NCBI RefSeq assembly: GCF_022662015.1
Contig: NZ_JAKMCM010000001.1
Span: forward strand, 434,001-498,000
Source: Aestuariivivens sediminicola
GTDB taxonomy: Bacteria; Bacteroidota; Bacteroidia; Flavobacteriales; Flavobacteriaceae
DNA length: 64,000 nt
Reading direction: 5' to 3'
The position numbers were made by a program, and so were the translations under genes. A model generated the notes under the pieces. That model saw nothing but the letters and a program-made list of their open reading frames with translations. It searched no databases and was not told the DNA's origin. Position 1 is the stretch's first letter, and each line of letters starts with the position of its first letter. Shown piece by piece: positions 1 through 9,170 of this stretch.

Positions 1-2
1 CA

Positions 3-1775
3 GTTAAGAATAAGAATATCACCATCGCGGTATTGCCGTTTCAAATAACGAGCAATGAAGACCGTATAAAACAGCTATTTTCAGGTTTTGTAGAAGATCT
101 GATCACCCAGTTTTCAAAATTTATTGGGCTATCGGTCGTCTCTTCTTATTCCACACAGCGGATTAAAGATATTAGCAATGAAAAGGAAATTCAGCAATTA
201 GGTGCCGATTTCCTTATTTATGGATCCGTGAGATATGTTAAAGACATCCTTCGAATTTCCATACAGCTGATAAAAACTGAGGATCAGAGTCTGGTATTTG
301 GTAATCAGTACAATGAAACATTAGATACCTTATTGGAGACCCAGGACGAGATCATACAACAGATCGTGACCGTACTCCAGGAGAAAATCAATTACAATCT
401 CCTATCTCATTCTTACAAGAAAAGCTCGGTGGAACTCGCTGCCTATGAAAACTACGTAATGGGCATGCATATCCTGCAAAAAGGCACAGGAGATAATGAT
501 ATCAAGGCAAGGCACTATTTTGAAGCTGCTTTACATATTAATCCCAACTATTCCTTAGCGTATACTGGATTATCTTTGACCTACTTCAACTTCTGGTCCT
601 GCCTGATTTGGAATCGCTGGGATGAGAGTATGCAGGGCGCTCATAAATATGCCCTGAAAGCCATTGAGTTAGACCCAAATGATTACACGGCTTTAGGCGT
701 TTTGGGCAGGACCTATGCCTACATGGGTGAATATGAAAAGGCAGAGCACTATCTGCGAAAGTCCTTACGGATGAACTCCAATGATTGCTCGCATTTGCTG
801 AGAGTCGCTTTTACCTTAATGTATCTTGGGTATGCAGAGGAATCGGTAAAATTGTATCACAAGGCAATAGATCTCAATCCCTTCCATAATGACCATTATT
901 ATGCCCATGGATCTAATTATTATCTGGCTATTGGTGATTTTGAAAAAAGTATTGCCCTCAGTAAAAAAGTTGATTTTAATTCCTGGACGGATTTCCCTGC
1001 CTATGTTGCAGCAGCTCATTTACAACTAAAAGATTACAAAAGCATGTGGCATTGCTGGGACATCTATTTGACTCAGTTTAAAAATGCGGTTTATTCCGGC
1101 CAAAAAGAGCTCGAAGAGGAGGCCCTGGAATGGCTCATGATTGTCAATCCGTTTAAAGGATTCACCTATTTAACCCCCTTGGTGGAATTTATAAAAACTG
1201 AAAAAAATTCGGGTAGCCAAACTAAGGAAGTTAGGGCAAAGCAGCATATCAGTAATGTCTTTCAACTCAATGGAGACATATGGGAAATGTGTTATCAGGG
1301 CGATGCCATAGCATTAAAAGACACTAAAGGACTCAATGATATTCACAAGTTGTTAGGTCATCCTGAACAGGAATTTCATTGTATGGATCTCATGAATGCC
1401 GCAGTTGATGAACACACTTCTACTAAATCTTTGGACCAGAAGGCCAAAATGGCCTATCAAAAGCGCATAAAGGAGCTTCAAGAGGATATCGCAGAAGCTG
1501 AAACTCTGAATCAAATTGAAAAAATTACCCCTCTGAGGGCTGAATATGATGCCATTTTAGAGCATTTGTCCCAATCTTTGGGCCTGGCCGGCAAATCCAG
1601 AACCTCAGGATCGACCTTAGAAAAGGCGCGATCTGCGGTAACATGGCGCATCCGAAGCAGTATAAAGAAAATTGAAATACTGCATCCGGGCTTGGCGAAT
1701 CATTTATCAAAATCCATAAAAACAGGTTCTTTTTGTTCTTACAGTCCTGAAATTGAAGTCGATTGGGAATTATAA
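3..1775 (+). CDS. TolB/FlgO-like domain TPR protein, 5' partial
   Basis: The reading frame is open to the left edge. Before the first possible start (TTG at 33) it reads VKNKNITIAVLPF, and I-A-V-L-P-F is the usual first strand of the TolB/FlgO-like domain found after a DNA-binding or cyclase domain, so the true start probably lies outside the window. The visible part has that alpha/beta domain (about residues 1-110 from position 33), then tetratricopeptide repeats (about 150-300, with A-x-x-x-A-L-x-x-N/D-P signatures). The C-terminal region contains the V-T-W-R-I-R-S-S-I-K-K block and a T-G-x-F-C-x-Y-x-P ending that I recall from TPR proteins linked to adenylate cyclases. A sensory or regulatory role is likely. 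The missing N-terminus decides what kind, and I cannot see it. Confidence 0.7.
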   Translation, partial: VKNKNITIAVLPFQITSNEDRIKQLFSGFVEDLITQFSKFIGLSVVSSYSTQRIKDISNEKEIQQLGADFLIYGSVRYVKDILRISIQLIKTEDQSLVFGNQYNETLDTLLETQDEIIQQIVTVLQEKINYNLLSHSYKKSSVELAAYENYVMGMHILQKGTGDNDIKARHYFEAALHINPNYSLAYTGLSLTYFNFWSCLIWNRWDESMQGAHKYALKAIELDPNDYTALGVLGRTYAYMGEYEKAEHYLRKSLRMNSNDCSHLLRVAFTLMYLGYAEESVKLYHKAIDLNPFHNDHYYAHGSNYYLAIGDFEKSIALSKKVDFNSWTDFPAYVAAAHLQLKDYKSMWHCWDIYLTQFKNAVYSGQKELEEEALEWLMIVNPFKGFTYLTPLVEFIKTEKNSGSQTKEVRAKQHISNVFQLNGDIWEMCYQGDAIALKDTKGLNDIHKLLGHPEQEFHCMDLMNAAVDEHTSTKSLDQKAKMAYQKRIKELQEDIAEAETLNQIEKITPLRAEYDAILEHLSQSLGLAGKSRTSGSTLEKARSAVTWRIRSSIKKIEILHPGLANHLSKSIKTGSFCSYSPEIEVDWEL

Positions 1776-1875
1776 TCCGATCAACTTACACATCAAAAAT
1801 TCTAAACTTACATTGTAAGGTGAAAACTTACGCCCATAATAGTGAACATAAAGATTAACTATTAAAACTTTTATT

Positions 1876-2631
1876 ATGCCAACACCGTTAGACATTTTAT
1901 TGGATCCCATTTCCTTAGTGGCATTAGCCATGTATTTCTTATTAATTATTTGGGAGGCCCTATTCCCGGCGAGAACCCTGCCAAAAGTGAAGAACTGGAG
2001 GTTTAGAGGACTTCTTTCTTTTGCCGTGTTTTTTTACCTATCCTCGTATTTGCCTTTAATAACAGATCCGTTTTTATCGCAATATCAATTTTTCGATTTA
2101 ACCGGTCTTGGGCATGTGGGCGGAGGAATTTTAGCCATTCTCCTATACGAATTCGGCGTATTTGTTTGGCACAGAGCCATGCATAAATCTGACCTTCTAT
2201 GGCGGGTATTTCATCAGATGCATCACAGTGCCGAGCGTATGGATACCTATGGCGCCTTTTATTTTAGTCTTTTCGATATGATAGGATTCACTTTCCTGGG
2301 AAGCATTTGCTTGGCCTTATTGATAGGGGTAACACCACAGGCGGTCACCATTATGTTACTCGCCACCATGTTTCTGGGTATCTTTCAACATACCAATATT
2401 AAAACACCTCAATGGTTGGGTTACATCATTCAACGTCCGGAAAGTCATACGGTGCACCATGCCAAGGGAATTCACAGGCATAACTATTCGGATTTACCTG
2501 TATTTGATATCATTTTCGGGTCATTTAAAAACCCGAAGACCTATGAGCATGAAACCGGTTTTTACGATGGTGCATCATCCGAAGTGATCAAAATGCTGAC
2601 CTTCCAGGATATTAACAAATCGAAATCCTAA
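1876..2631 (+). CDS. Sterol desaturase / fatty acid hydroxylase family membrane protein
   Basis: This 251-residue integral membrane protein has the histidine clusters of the fatty acid hydroxylase superfamily, which bind a di-iron centre: HxxxH at residues 99-103, HxxHH at 113-117, a lone QH near 172 and HxxHH at 191-195. Hydrophobic segments lie at about 12-30, 42-62, 80-98 and 130-165. Members insert oxygen or double bonds into lipids, sterols or carotenoids, and the substrate cannot be told from sequence. The ATG at 1876 follows an AT-rich leader. The next gene starts 4 nt after its stop, so the two are probably co-transcribed. Family membership is firm; the reaction is not. Confidence 0.85.
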   Translation: MPTPLDILLDPISLVALAMYFLLIIWEALFPARTLPKVKNWRFRGLLSFAVFFYLSSYLPLITDPFLSQYQFFDLTGLGHVGGGILAILLYEFGVFVWHRAMHKSDLLWRVFHQMHHSAERMDTYGAFYFSLFDMIGFTFLGSICLALLIGVTPQAVTIMLLATMFLGIFQHTNIKTPQWLGYIIQRPESHTVHHAKGIHRHNYSDLPVFDIIFGSFKNPKTYEHETGFYDGASSEVIKMLTFQDINKSKS

Positions 2632-2635
2632 TCTC

Positions 2636-3562
2636 ATGGACATCATTGAAAAAATTAACAGTTCCGTCTTTTTAACGGATGGCGGTCTTGAAACTGACCT
2701 CATATTCAATAAAGGTATTGAGTTACCACATTTTGCAGCCTTTACGCTGCTGGATCAACCCGAGCATGAAAATACCTTAAAGGACTATTACAACGACTAT
2801 ATAGAGGAAGCTATAAAACACAATGCCGGTTTTATTCTGGAGAGCCCTACATGGCGTGCTAATCCCGACTGGGGTTATAAATTAGGTTATTCTCAGGACG
2901 AATTAGTACAGGTTAACCAAAAGGCCATTGCACAGTTAATCCAATTGAAAAGCCGTTATGCCGACTTTGATGATACTTTTTTAATTAGCGGATGTATCGG
3001 TCCCCGAGGCGATGGGTATTCCATTATTGAAACGATGACGGTTAAACAGGCCCATGAGTATCATAACCTGCAAATAAGGGCTTTGAAAAATGCCGGCGTC
3101 GATATGATTTCGGCCATTACCATGACCTATTGCGATGAAGCCATTGGGATAGCGGAATCGGCCAAATCAAACAACATCCCGGTAGTGATCTCCTTTACAG
3201 TTGAAACCAATGGGGACTTGCCATCAGGAGAAACTTTAGAAAAGGCCATTTTAAAAATTGATGCGGTTACAGACCATTATCCGCTTTATTATATGATCAA
3301 TTGTGCCCATCCATCCCACTTTATGGACAAATTAAAATCTGGTGGATCGTGGAAAAATAGAATTCGAGGAGTTAGAGCCAATGCCTCATGCAAAAGTCAC
3401 GACGAATTAGACCAATCTGTTGAACTTGATACAGGAAATAAAGAAGAATTAGGTAAACTCTATCATATCCTTAAAACACAATTACCTGATTTAAAGGTAT
3501 TCGGAGGATGCTGCGGCACAGATGTCTCTCATATTAGAACGATCTGCGAGCATGTACTGTAA
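2636..3562 (+). CDS. Homocysteine S-methyltransferase family protein
   Basis: This cytosolic protein of 308 residues has the zinc-thiolate methyltransferase barrel. D-G-G-L-E-T-D-L at residues 15-22 is the family start motif. The three zinc cysteines are present: C223 in I-N-C-A-H-P, and C292-C293 in G-G-C-C-G-T. The family transfers a methyl group to homocysteine from S-methylmethionine (MmuM) or betaine. The length matches MmuM-type enzymes rather than cobalamin-dependent MetH. It lies 4 nt behind the sterol desaturase gene, with nothing else around it that names a methyl donor. A rho-independent terminator follows about 70 nt downstream. Confidence 0.85.
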   Translation: MDIIEKINSSVFLTDGGLETDLIFNKGIELPHFAAFTLLDQPEHENTLKDYYNDYIEEAIKHNAGFILESPTWRANPDWGYKLGYSQDELVQVNQKAIAQLIQLKSRYADFDDTFLISGCIGPRGDGYSIIETMTVKQAHEYHNLQIRALKNAGVDMISAITMTYCDEAIGIAESAKSNNIPVVISFTVETNGDLPSGETLEKAILKIDAVTDHYPLYYMINCAHPSHFMDKLKSGGSWKNRIRGVRANASCKSHDELDQSVELDTGNKEELGKLYHILKTQLPDLKVFGGCCGTDVSHIRTICEHVL

Positions 3563-3604
3563 TGTATGCCATACATGAATGACCATAAAGACAGGAGGCC
3601 TGTC
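3562..3604 (+). repeat. Two short inverted repeats after the methyltransferase gene
   Basis: Two perfect 6-bp hairpin arms sit directly after the stop codon at 3560-3562. ATGTAT (3562-3567) pairs with ATACAT (3571-3576). GACAGG (3590-3595) pairs with CCTGTC (3599-3604), with a 3-nt loop in each case. Neither has a T-run. With the terminator further on, they could stabilise the 3' end of the transcript. Confidence 0.4.
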
Positions 3605-3633
3605 CTTGGAAACGTATAACAGGTAAAAAAATT

Positions 3634-3663
3634 AAGAACATGCTTTTGTGTGTTCTTTTTTTT
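3634..3663 (+). terminator. Rho-independent terminator
   Basis: AAGAACA (3634-3640) pairs perfectly with TGTTCTT (3651-3657) around a 10-nt loop. The stem runs into an uninterrupted T-run ending at 3663. This is the clearest intrinsic terminator in the window. It separates the desaturase/methyltransferase pair from the glycosyltransferase genes. Confidence 0.75.
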
Positions 3664-3706
3664 ACAAGATACTTTGTTATGATTTCATGATCCATTGCCG
3701 TTGTTG

Positions 3707-3714
3707 TATTTTTG
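3707..3714 (+). promoter_or_regulatory. Bacteroidota -7 box (TAnnTTTG) before glycosyltransferase gene
   Basis: TATTTTTG matches the Bacteroidota sigma-factor -7 consensus TAnnTTTG. It ends 18 nt before the ATG at 3733 and lies just after the terminator. I see no clear -33 TTG; the nearest candidate is TTTC at 3683-3686. The placement argues for the ATG at 3733 and against the in-frame TTG at 3712, which overlaps the box. Confidence 0.55.
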
Positions 3715-3732
3715 CACTTTAGCAGCTCCCGT

Positions 3733-4425
3733 ATGACTAAAATTAGCGTGATCATTCCGGCATTTAACGAGGCCGAATCCATAGCCAAAGTTGTAGAGGC
3801 TATTCCTGAATGTGTTGACCAGATCATTGTTGTAAACAATACTTCCACGGATAACACAGAATACATTGCCAGAAACGCCGGGGCCACCGTGGTAAATGAA
3901 TCCAAGAAAGGCTATGGCCATGCCTGTTTAAAGGGTATGGCCTATATTTCAAAATGCGGCGAGCTCCCTGACATCATTGTATTTCTCGATGGGGACTTCA
4001 GTGATTATCCCGAGGAGTTGACAAAATTGGTGCAACCGATAATCGACAAAGACCTCGATTTCGTTCTTGGGGCTCGCGTTAAGCACTTGCGCGAAAAGGG
4101 ATCAATGACGATTCCTCAAGTATTTGGAAACTGGCTTGCTACAAGCCTCATGAAATTGCTTTTCAATGCAAAATTTACGGACCTGGGTCCCTTCAGGGCA
4201 ATTAAATACGATCGGCTTTTAGCCTTAGAGATGAAGGACAAAACCTATGGTTGGACGGTGGAAATGCAGTTAAAAGTTTTAAAACAAAAATTAGCATATA
4301 TCGAGATACCAGTTCATTACAGAAATAGAATTGGTAAATCAAAGGTGTCAGGTACAATAAAAGGTGCTATATTTGCAGGCGTAAAAATACTGTTTTGGAT
4401 TTTTAAATACAGTTTTAAAAAATGA
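3733..4425 (+). CDS. Glycosyltransferase family 2 (dolichol-phosphate-mannose-synthase-like)
   Basis: This 230-residue GT-A protein starts with the typical V-I-I-P-A-F-N-E-A-E strand. It has a nucleotide-binding N-N-T-S-T-D-N-T loop and the metal-binding D-G-D near residues 94-96. It resembles the polyprenyl-phosphate hexosyltransferases (DPM1/ArnC type), which load a sugar on a lipid carrier on the cytosolic side of the membrane. The C-terminus is short and hydrophobic without the two strong membrane helices of ArnC-type proteins. The ATG at 3733 was chosen because a TTG start at 3712 would overlap the promoter. The stop overlaps the next start by 4 nt (ATGA), so the two glycosyltransferases are translationally coupled. 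Confidence 0.85.
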   Translation: MTKISVIIPAFNEAESIAKVVEAIPECVDQIIVVNNTSTDNTEYIARNAGATVVNESKKGYGHACLKGMAYISKCGELPDIIVFLDGDFSDYPEELTKLVQPIIDKDLDFVLGARVKHLREKGSMTIPQVFGNWLATSLMKLLFNAKFTDLGPFRAIKYDRLLALEMKDKTYGWTVEMQLKVLKQKLAYIEIPVHYRNRIGKSKVSGTIKGAIFAGVKILFWIFKYSFKK

Positions 4426-5912
4426 TTCTAGAAACAACAATTATAATTCTTTATTCTACAGCGCTATTGCTCATATTTATGTATGCCCTGGCGCAATTGA
4501 ATTTGTTGTTTAATTATCTGGGTTCCAAAAAGAACGACGAGGATTGTGAACGGTTTGATCTTTCTAACCCCGAGGAAGTCCCCTACGTGACTATTCAACT
4601 GCCGGTGTATAATGAGATGTATGTCATGGAACGTCTTTTGGATAACATATCCAAAATTGAATACCCCAAAAACAAACTGGAGATCCAGGTACTGGATGAT
4701 TCTACCGATGAAACTGTTGAAAGTACACGATTGCATGTAGAACGGCTTCAAGCAACCGGTCTGGATATAAAACACATGACACGCACCAATAGAAAGGGAT
4801 TCAAAGCAGGAGCCTTAAAAGAAGGATTGAAAGTTGCGAAGGGTGAATTTATTGCCATTTTTGATTCCGATTTTTTACCTCAACCGGATTGGTTAAAACG
4901 AACCATACCTTATTTTAAAGATAACCGCATTGGAGTAGTTCAAACCCGCTGGGGACATCTCAATAGAAACTATTCCATTCTTACACGAATTCAGGCGTTT
5001 GCACTTGATGCACATTTCACACTTGAGCAGGTTGGTAGAAACAGCAAAGGTCATTTCATTAATTTTAATGGAACGGCAGGTGTATGGAGAAAATCCTGCA
5101 TTATCGATGCCGGTAATTGGGAAGGGGATACATTAACCGAGGACCTCGATTTGAGTTATCGGGCCCAACTTAAGAACTGGAAATTTAAATACCTTGAGGA
5201 TGTGCAGACTCCGGCCGAATTGCCCATTGTGATCAGCGCAGCCCGATCCCAACAGTTCAGATGGAATAAAGGAGGGGCCGAAAACTTCAGAAAAATGCTT
5301 TGGCGCGTATTAAAAAGTCATAATATATCGGCTAAGACCAAGGCTCATGGATTACTCCACCTCTTAAACAGTACGATGTTTTTAAGCATTCTCGTTGTTG
5401 CGGTTTTAAGTATTCCCATGCTCTACATAAAGAATGAGTATGAGCATTTAAAACCCTACTTTTTTGCCATGAGTTTTTTTGTTGTTAGTACCATTATATT
5501 TTTTATCTGCTACTGGTTTATGTACAGAGATATTTATGGCAAGGGTATTAAAAACTTTATTGGATATATTGGTATGTTCTTTGTCTTTTTTTCTATTGCA
5601 ATGGGATTTTCATTACATAACTCCATTGCCGTTTTAGAAGGCCATTTCGGCAAAAAAAGCGAATTTGTGCGCACTCCGAAATTTAACATCAGTAAGCTTA
5701 AAGAAAGCTGGAAAAAGAATAAATACATTAAGAGGACCATCTCCAAGCATGTCGTTTTTGAAGGATTACTCATGCTGTACTTTGGCTTTGGAATGTACAG
5801 TGCATTCGTTGTAGGTAATCAGGGTGGCGATTTTGGTCTATTCCCCTTTCATCTCATGCTCTTTGTTGGTTTCGGTTATGTGTTCTTTAAATCGATTGCC
5901 TCCAAGGTTTAG
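4422..5912 (+). CDS. Processive family 2 glycosyltransferase, cellulose-synthase-like, membrane-bound
   Basis: This is a 496-residue membrane glycosyltransferase with an N-terminal helix (about 3-25) and a GT-A domain with D-D-S, D-S-D-F, T-E-D-L-D-L and Q-Q-F-R-W motifs, the last being the QxxRW mark of processive enzymes. A C-terminal group of about four to five helices follows (residues 300-490). Proteins of this kind polymerise or transfer sugars across the membrane; the Bacteroidota homologues often serve exopolysaccharide or glycolipid synthesis. It overlaps the upstream glycosyltransferase by 4 nt. No c-di-GMP-binding PilZ domain is present, so it is not a classical BcsA. The substrate is unknown. 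Confidence 0.85.
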   Translation: MILETTIIILYSTALLLIFMYALAQLNLLFNYLGSKKNDEDCERFDLSNPEEVPYVTIQLPVYNEMYVMERLLDNISKIEYPKNKLEIQVLDDSTDETVESTRLHVERLQATGLDIKHMTRTNRKGFKAGALKEGLKVAKGEFIAIFDSDFLPQPDWLKRTIPYFKDNRIGVVQTRWGHLNRNYSILTRIQAFALDAHFTLEQVGRNSKGHFINFNGTAGVWRKSCIIDAGNWEGDTLTEDLDLSYRAQLKNWKFKYLEDVQTPAELPIVISAARSQQFRWNKGGAENFRKMLWRVLKSHNISAKTKAHGLLHLLNSTMFLSILVVAVLSIPMLYIKNEYEHLKPYFFAMSFFVVSTIIFFICYWFMYRDIYGKGIKNFIGYIGMFFVFFSIAMGFSLHNSIAVLEGHFGKKSEFVRTPKFNISKLKESWKKNKYIKRTISKHVVFEGLLMLYFGFGMYSAFVVGNQGGDFGLFPFHLMLFVGFGYVFFKSIASKV

Positions 5913-5943
5913 GTAGGCCTAACCACAATCTGGGAACCAGGGA

Positions 5944-7629
5944 CTAATATCCGGCAACCTGACCATCTTTCCGACTCTCGGAGGCGCCATGGTAGACTTT
6001 GTTTTTCCCATCCCATAATATGGCCTGATACCCTCCATAATACCCTAATCCAAATCCAACTTTATGACCTCTGAACATCAGATCTCTGACGGTTTTATAG
6101 GGAATTCCTGATTCTACGTGAATTTCTCCTCTGCCATCGGCAGGTTCACCCGTCGGCGAGGAGGATCCACTATGGTCCCAACGTGGAGCATCACCCGCTT
6201 CCTGCACATTCATCCCAAAATCAATAATATTCATGACGATCTGTGTATGCCCCTGAGGCTGAAAATCGCCACCCATAACTCCAAAACTCAAAAACGGTTC
6301 ACCATCTTTAGTAATAAATGCCGGTATGATAGTATGGAATGGTCTTTTATTAGGCTCGTAGGTATTGTTATACCCCTTCTTTAAATTGAACAGTTCGCCG
6401 CGGTTTTGAAGCATAAAACCCAATTTCGGTGGTACCATTCCGGAACCCATTCCCCGATAATTACTTTGGATAAAGGAGACCATATTTCCTTCTTTATCTG
6501 CCGTGGTCAGATAAATTGTTTCACCGGAACTTATCTCACCGGCTTTGTGGGCTGAAGCTCTGTCTGTTATTAAGCCTCTCCGTTTCTCTGCATAAACATC
6601 GGAGAGTAATGTCTTTAAAGGGACATGAGCGAAATCCATATCGGCATAATACTTTGCCCTGTCTTCAAAAGCTAATTTCTTGGCTTCAGTAAATACGTGT
6701 AAATGTTCCGCACTACCAAATGGGATGTTTGAAAAGTCATAGCCTTCCAATATCTGCAGCATTTGCAGGGCTGCGATACCCTGACCGTTGGGAGGAAGCT
6801 CCCATATATCGTAACCTCGGTAATTAATGGATACCGGTTCGACCCATTCAGACCTATGGTTAGAAAGGTCTTCAACGGATAAAAATCCGCCCTGACTTTG
6901 TATAAAGTCACTTATCGTTTTAGCAATTTCACCCTTGTAAAAAACGTCCCTTCCCTTCTTCGCAATTTTTTTATAGGTCTCTGCGAGATAGGTATTCCGA
7001 AAAATTTCACCCTCCTGTGGTATTTTCCCGTCTCTTAGATACGTATCCTCAATATTGGGAAATCCATTGGACAAATGTCTTGAAACACCCCCGTTAAAAT
7101 ACATACCAATAAGTTCCGTCATCGGGAAACCATGTTCAGCATAATGGATAGCCGGTTTTAAAATAGAGGTCATGGGTAAGACACCAAATCTATCATGTAA
7201 TTCAAACCAACCATCAACTGCACCCGGAACGCTTACCGGTAAGGGACCGTACGAAGGAATTTCAGAAATCCCCTGCTCTTCAAAGTATTCCAAGGTTAAT
7301 CCACTCGGTGATCGTCCACTGGCATTGAGACCATACAACTTTTTTGTTTTTGCATCCCAGAGGATAACGAATAAATCGCCGCCAATACCGCAACCCACCG
7401 GTTCCATTAAACCCAGGGTAGCATTGGCTGCAATGGCAGCATCAATGGCATTGCCACCCTGTTTTAAAATATCCAGCCCGACCTGAGTGGCTAATGGATG
7501 GCTCGTGGCCACCATCCCATTTTGAGCGATTACCTCAGATCGCGTTGCAAAAAGCGCACCGGTTACGCGATCTTGTGCGAAACTGGTGGCATATAATAGA
7601 ATGAAGAAAAAAATGAACCGCCTTGTCAT
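5944..7629 (-). CDS. ggt: Gamma-glutamyltransferase (GGT), exported
   Basis: This 561-residue Ntn-hydrolase precursor hydrolyses or transfers the gamma-glutamyl group of glutathione and similar peptides outside the cytoplasm. An N-terminal signal peptide (about 1-19, ending S-F-A-Q) is clear. The large-subunit signature G-G-N-A-I-D-A-A-I-A (58-67) and the autoprocessing site G-E-T-I-Y near Thr371, the expected nucleophile after self-cleavage, are present. The small subunit continues with D-K-E-G-N-M-V-S and ends with G-x-x-D-G-Q-V-A-G-Y. It lies on the opposite strand between the glycosyltransferases, with 31 nt of convergent spacing to the gene at 4422-5912, and appears to be a single-gene unit. 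Confidence 0.92.
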   Translation of the reverse strand: MTRRFIFFFILLYATSFAQDRVTGALFATRSEVIAQNGMVATSHPLATQVGLDILKQGGNAIDAAIAANATLGLMEPVGCGIGGDLFVILWDAKTKKLYGLNASGRSPSGLTLEYFEEQGISEIPSYGPLPVSVPGAVDGWFELHDRFGVLPMTSILKPAIHYAEHGFPMTELIGMYFNGGVSRHLSNGFPNIEDTYLRDGKIPQEGEIFRNTYLAETYKKIAKKGRDVFYKGEIAKTISDFIQSQGGFLSVEDLSNHRSEWVEPVSINYRGYDIWELPPNGQGIAALQMLQILEGYDFSNIPFGSAEHLHVFTEAKKLAFEDRAKYYADMDFAHVPLKTLLSDVYAEKRRGLITDRASAHKAGEISSGETIYLTTADKEGNMVSFIQSNYRGMGSGMVPPKLGFMLQNRGELFNLKKGYNNTYEPNKRPFHTIIPAFITKDGEPFLSFGVMGGDFQPQGHTQIVMNIIDFGMNVQEAGDAPRWDHSGSSSPTGEPADGRGEIHVESGIPYKTVRDLMFRGHKVGFGLGYYGGYQAILWDGKNKVYHGASESRKDGQVAGY

Positions 7630-7718
7630 AAATGAATTTTTATTTGTGATTTTTAAACGAATACAAGTTAACCGTTTTATTTAAGACTATCAACTTATAC
7701 CGAACAACCAATTAATAC

Positions 7719-7726
7719 TATATTTG
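7719..7726 (+). promoter_or_regulatory. TAnnTTTG box very close to GT-C start
   Basis: TATATTTG fits the Bacteroidota -7 consensus, but only 3 nt separate it from the ATG at 7730. The others in this window sit 17-21 nt away. Either the transcript is nearly leaderless, the real start is further inside the gene, or the match is chance. Confidence 0.3.
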
Positions 7727-7729
7727 AAT

Positions 7730-9142
7730 ATGTTCCTGAACCCGAGCATCCAAAAAAGTGGTATACTTAAGCTATTCCTGGTGTCTTCCAGTGCGCTGCT
7801 TTATTTTGTTTTTGCATATGATTTAATTCGGACAGATTACACAAAATTAATAGGGCTATATACCTTGCTCTTTTTTTTATTTTATGGCCTTATAAGATAC
7901 GCCGAGAACAGCACCAGTACCTTAACCTATGTTGCATTTGCCTATCGCGCCCTATTTTTTCTTGCCATTCCCAATTTATCTCAGGATTTTTATCGTTTTA
8001 TATGGGATGGCAGAGTATTGCTTGAAGGTTTTAATCCCTATTTGCATTCTGTTGTATCATTTATTAAAACTGTTGATTTTCCTATACCGCAGGCAGGAGA
8101 ACTGGTTTCAGGTATGGGGTCTTTAAACGCGAGTCATTTTAGCAATTACCCGCCCATGAACCAGTTGTGCTTTGCTGCTGCTGCATTATTCTTTAAGAAC
8201 AGTATCCTGGGATCTGTGATAGTTATGCGGCTTATTATTATTGCAGCCGACTTTGGAACCCTTTATTTTGGTAAAAAATTGTTACAAAAATTAAACCTTC
8301 CCGTTAATTCTATTTTTTGGTATGTATTAAATCCCTTTATTATCATTGAGCTTACCGGAAATCTTCATTTTGAAGGTGTGATGGTATTCTTTTTTATTTG
8401 GAGTCTTTACCTGCTGCATAGCGGGAAACGGTCTTGGGCAGCTGTGGTATTGGGACTCTCAATTTCCGTTAAATTAATTCCCTTGCTATTTTTACCCCTA
8501 TTTTTGAAGTGGTCTGTATTCGCAAACCCTAAAAATAAAGCTATTAATGCATTTGAATCTACTAAAAATGGGGTGGTGTCTGTGCAAGCCCTTAAAAACC
8601 TATTTTTCTTCTATGCTATTGTCTTCTTCACAGTTATAATCCTCTTTGCCCCTTTTTATTCCAACGAGTTCCTAATGAACTATTCGGATACCCTGGCTTT
8701 ATGGTTTAAAAACTTTGAGTTCAATGCCAGTTTGTATTACATTGCCCGAGCCATAGGGTATACCTTTAGAGGTTACAATGAAATTGCAATCATTGGAACG
8801 TATATTCCATATGTGGTATTACTCTTTACCTTTCTGATGACCTTCCTTAGAGCTAACAGACATACCCAACAGGTCTTTACAACAATGCTGTTTGTTTTAA
8901 CATTCTATTTCTTTTCATCAACTACCTTACATCCGTGGTATCTTTCTACCCTATTGGCATTATCGCTGTTTACACCTTATAAATACCCCCTGGTCTGGAG
9001 TTACGTTATCATACTCAGTTATCTGGCCTATGTAAATACAAATACTGGTGATAAAACTGAAAATCTATGGATTATTGGATTAGAATACACCATCGTTTAC
9101 AGTGCATTGATATGGGAAATTTTTATAAAAAAGAAGGTTTGA
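7730..9142 (+). CDS. Polyprenol-phosphate-sugar-dependent membrane glycosyltransferase (GT-C / GT87-like)
   Basis: The product has about 470 residues and is almost wholly hydrophobic, with roughly ten to twelve membrane segments. The motif near residues 84-100, with S-Q-D-F-Y-R-F-I-W-D-G and then G-x-N-P-Y, is the acidic loop typical of GT-C mannosyltransferases (GT87, PIG-M and MptA-like), which use a lipid-linked sugar donor on the outer face of the membrane. A lipid-phosphate sugar synthase of the type encoded at 3733-4425 could supply that donor. ATG at 7730 is taken as the start, since the longer frame would begin with TTG at 7724 inside the -7-like box. Exact acceptor unknown. Confidence 0.75.
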   Translation: MFLNPSIQKSGILKLFLVSSSALLYFVFAYDLIRTDYTKLIGLYTLLFFLFYGLIRYAENSTSTLTYVAFAYRALFFLAIPNLSQDFYRFIWDGRVLLEGFNPYLHSVVSFIKTVDFPIPQAGELVSGMGSLNASHFSNYPPMNQLCFAAAALFFKNSILGSVIVMRLIIIAADFGTLYFGKKLLQKLNLPVNSIFWYVLNPFIIIELTGNLHFEGVMVFFFIWSLYLLHSGKRSWAAVVLGLSISVKLIPLLFLPLFLKWSVFANPKNKAINAFESTKNGVVSVQALKNLFFFYAIVFFTVIILFAPFYSNEFLMNYSDTLALWFKNFEFNASLYYIARAIGYTFRGYNEIAIIGTYIPYVVLLFTFLMTFLRANRHTQQVFTTMLFVLTFYFFSSTTLHPWYLSTLLALSLFTPYKYPLVWSYVIILSYLAYVNTNTGDKTENLWIIGLEYTIVYSALIWEIFIKKKV

Positions 9143-9170
9143 AAAAGGTATGATTTACGATTATCTCAAG

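Noticed and set aside
1807..1819. CTTAC-ATT-GTAAG hairpin before the desaturase gene
   Set aside because: Only five base pairs, without a T-run or known operator consensus.
3534..3905. Minus-strand reading frame of 123 codons
   Set aside because: It lies across the end of the methyltransferase gene, the terminator and the glycosyltransferase start. It has no family resemblance and is antisense to real genes.
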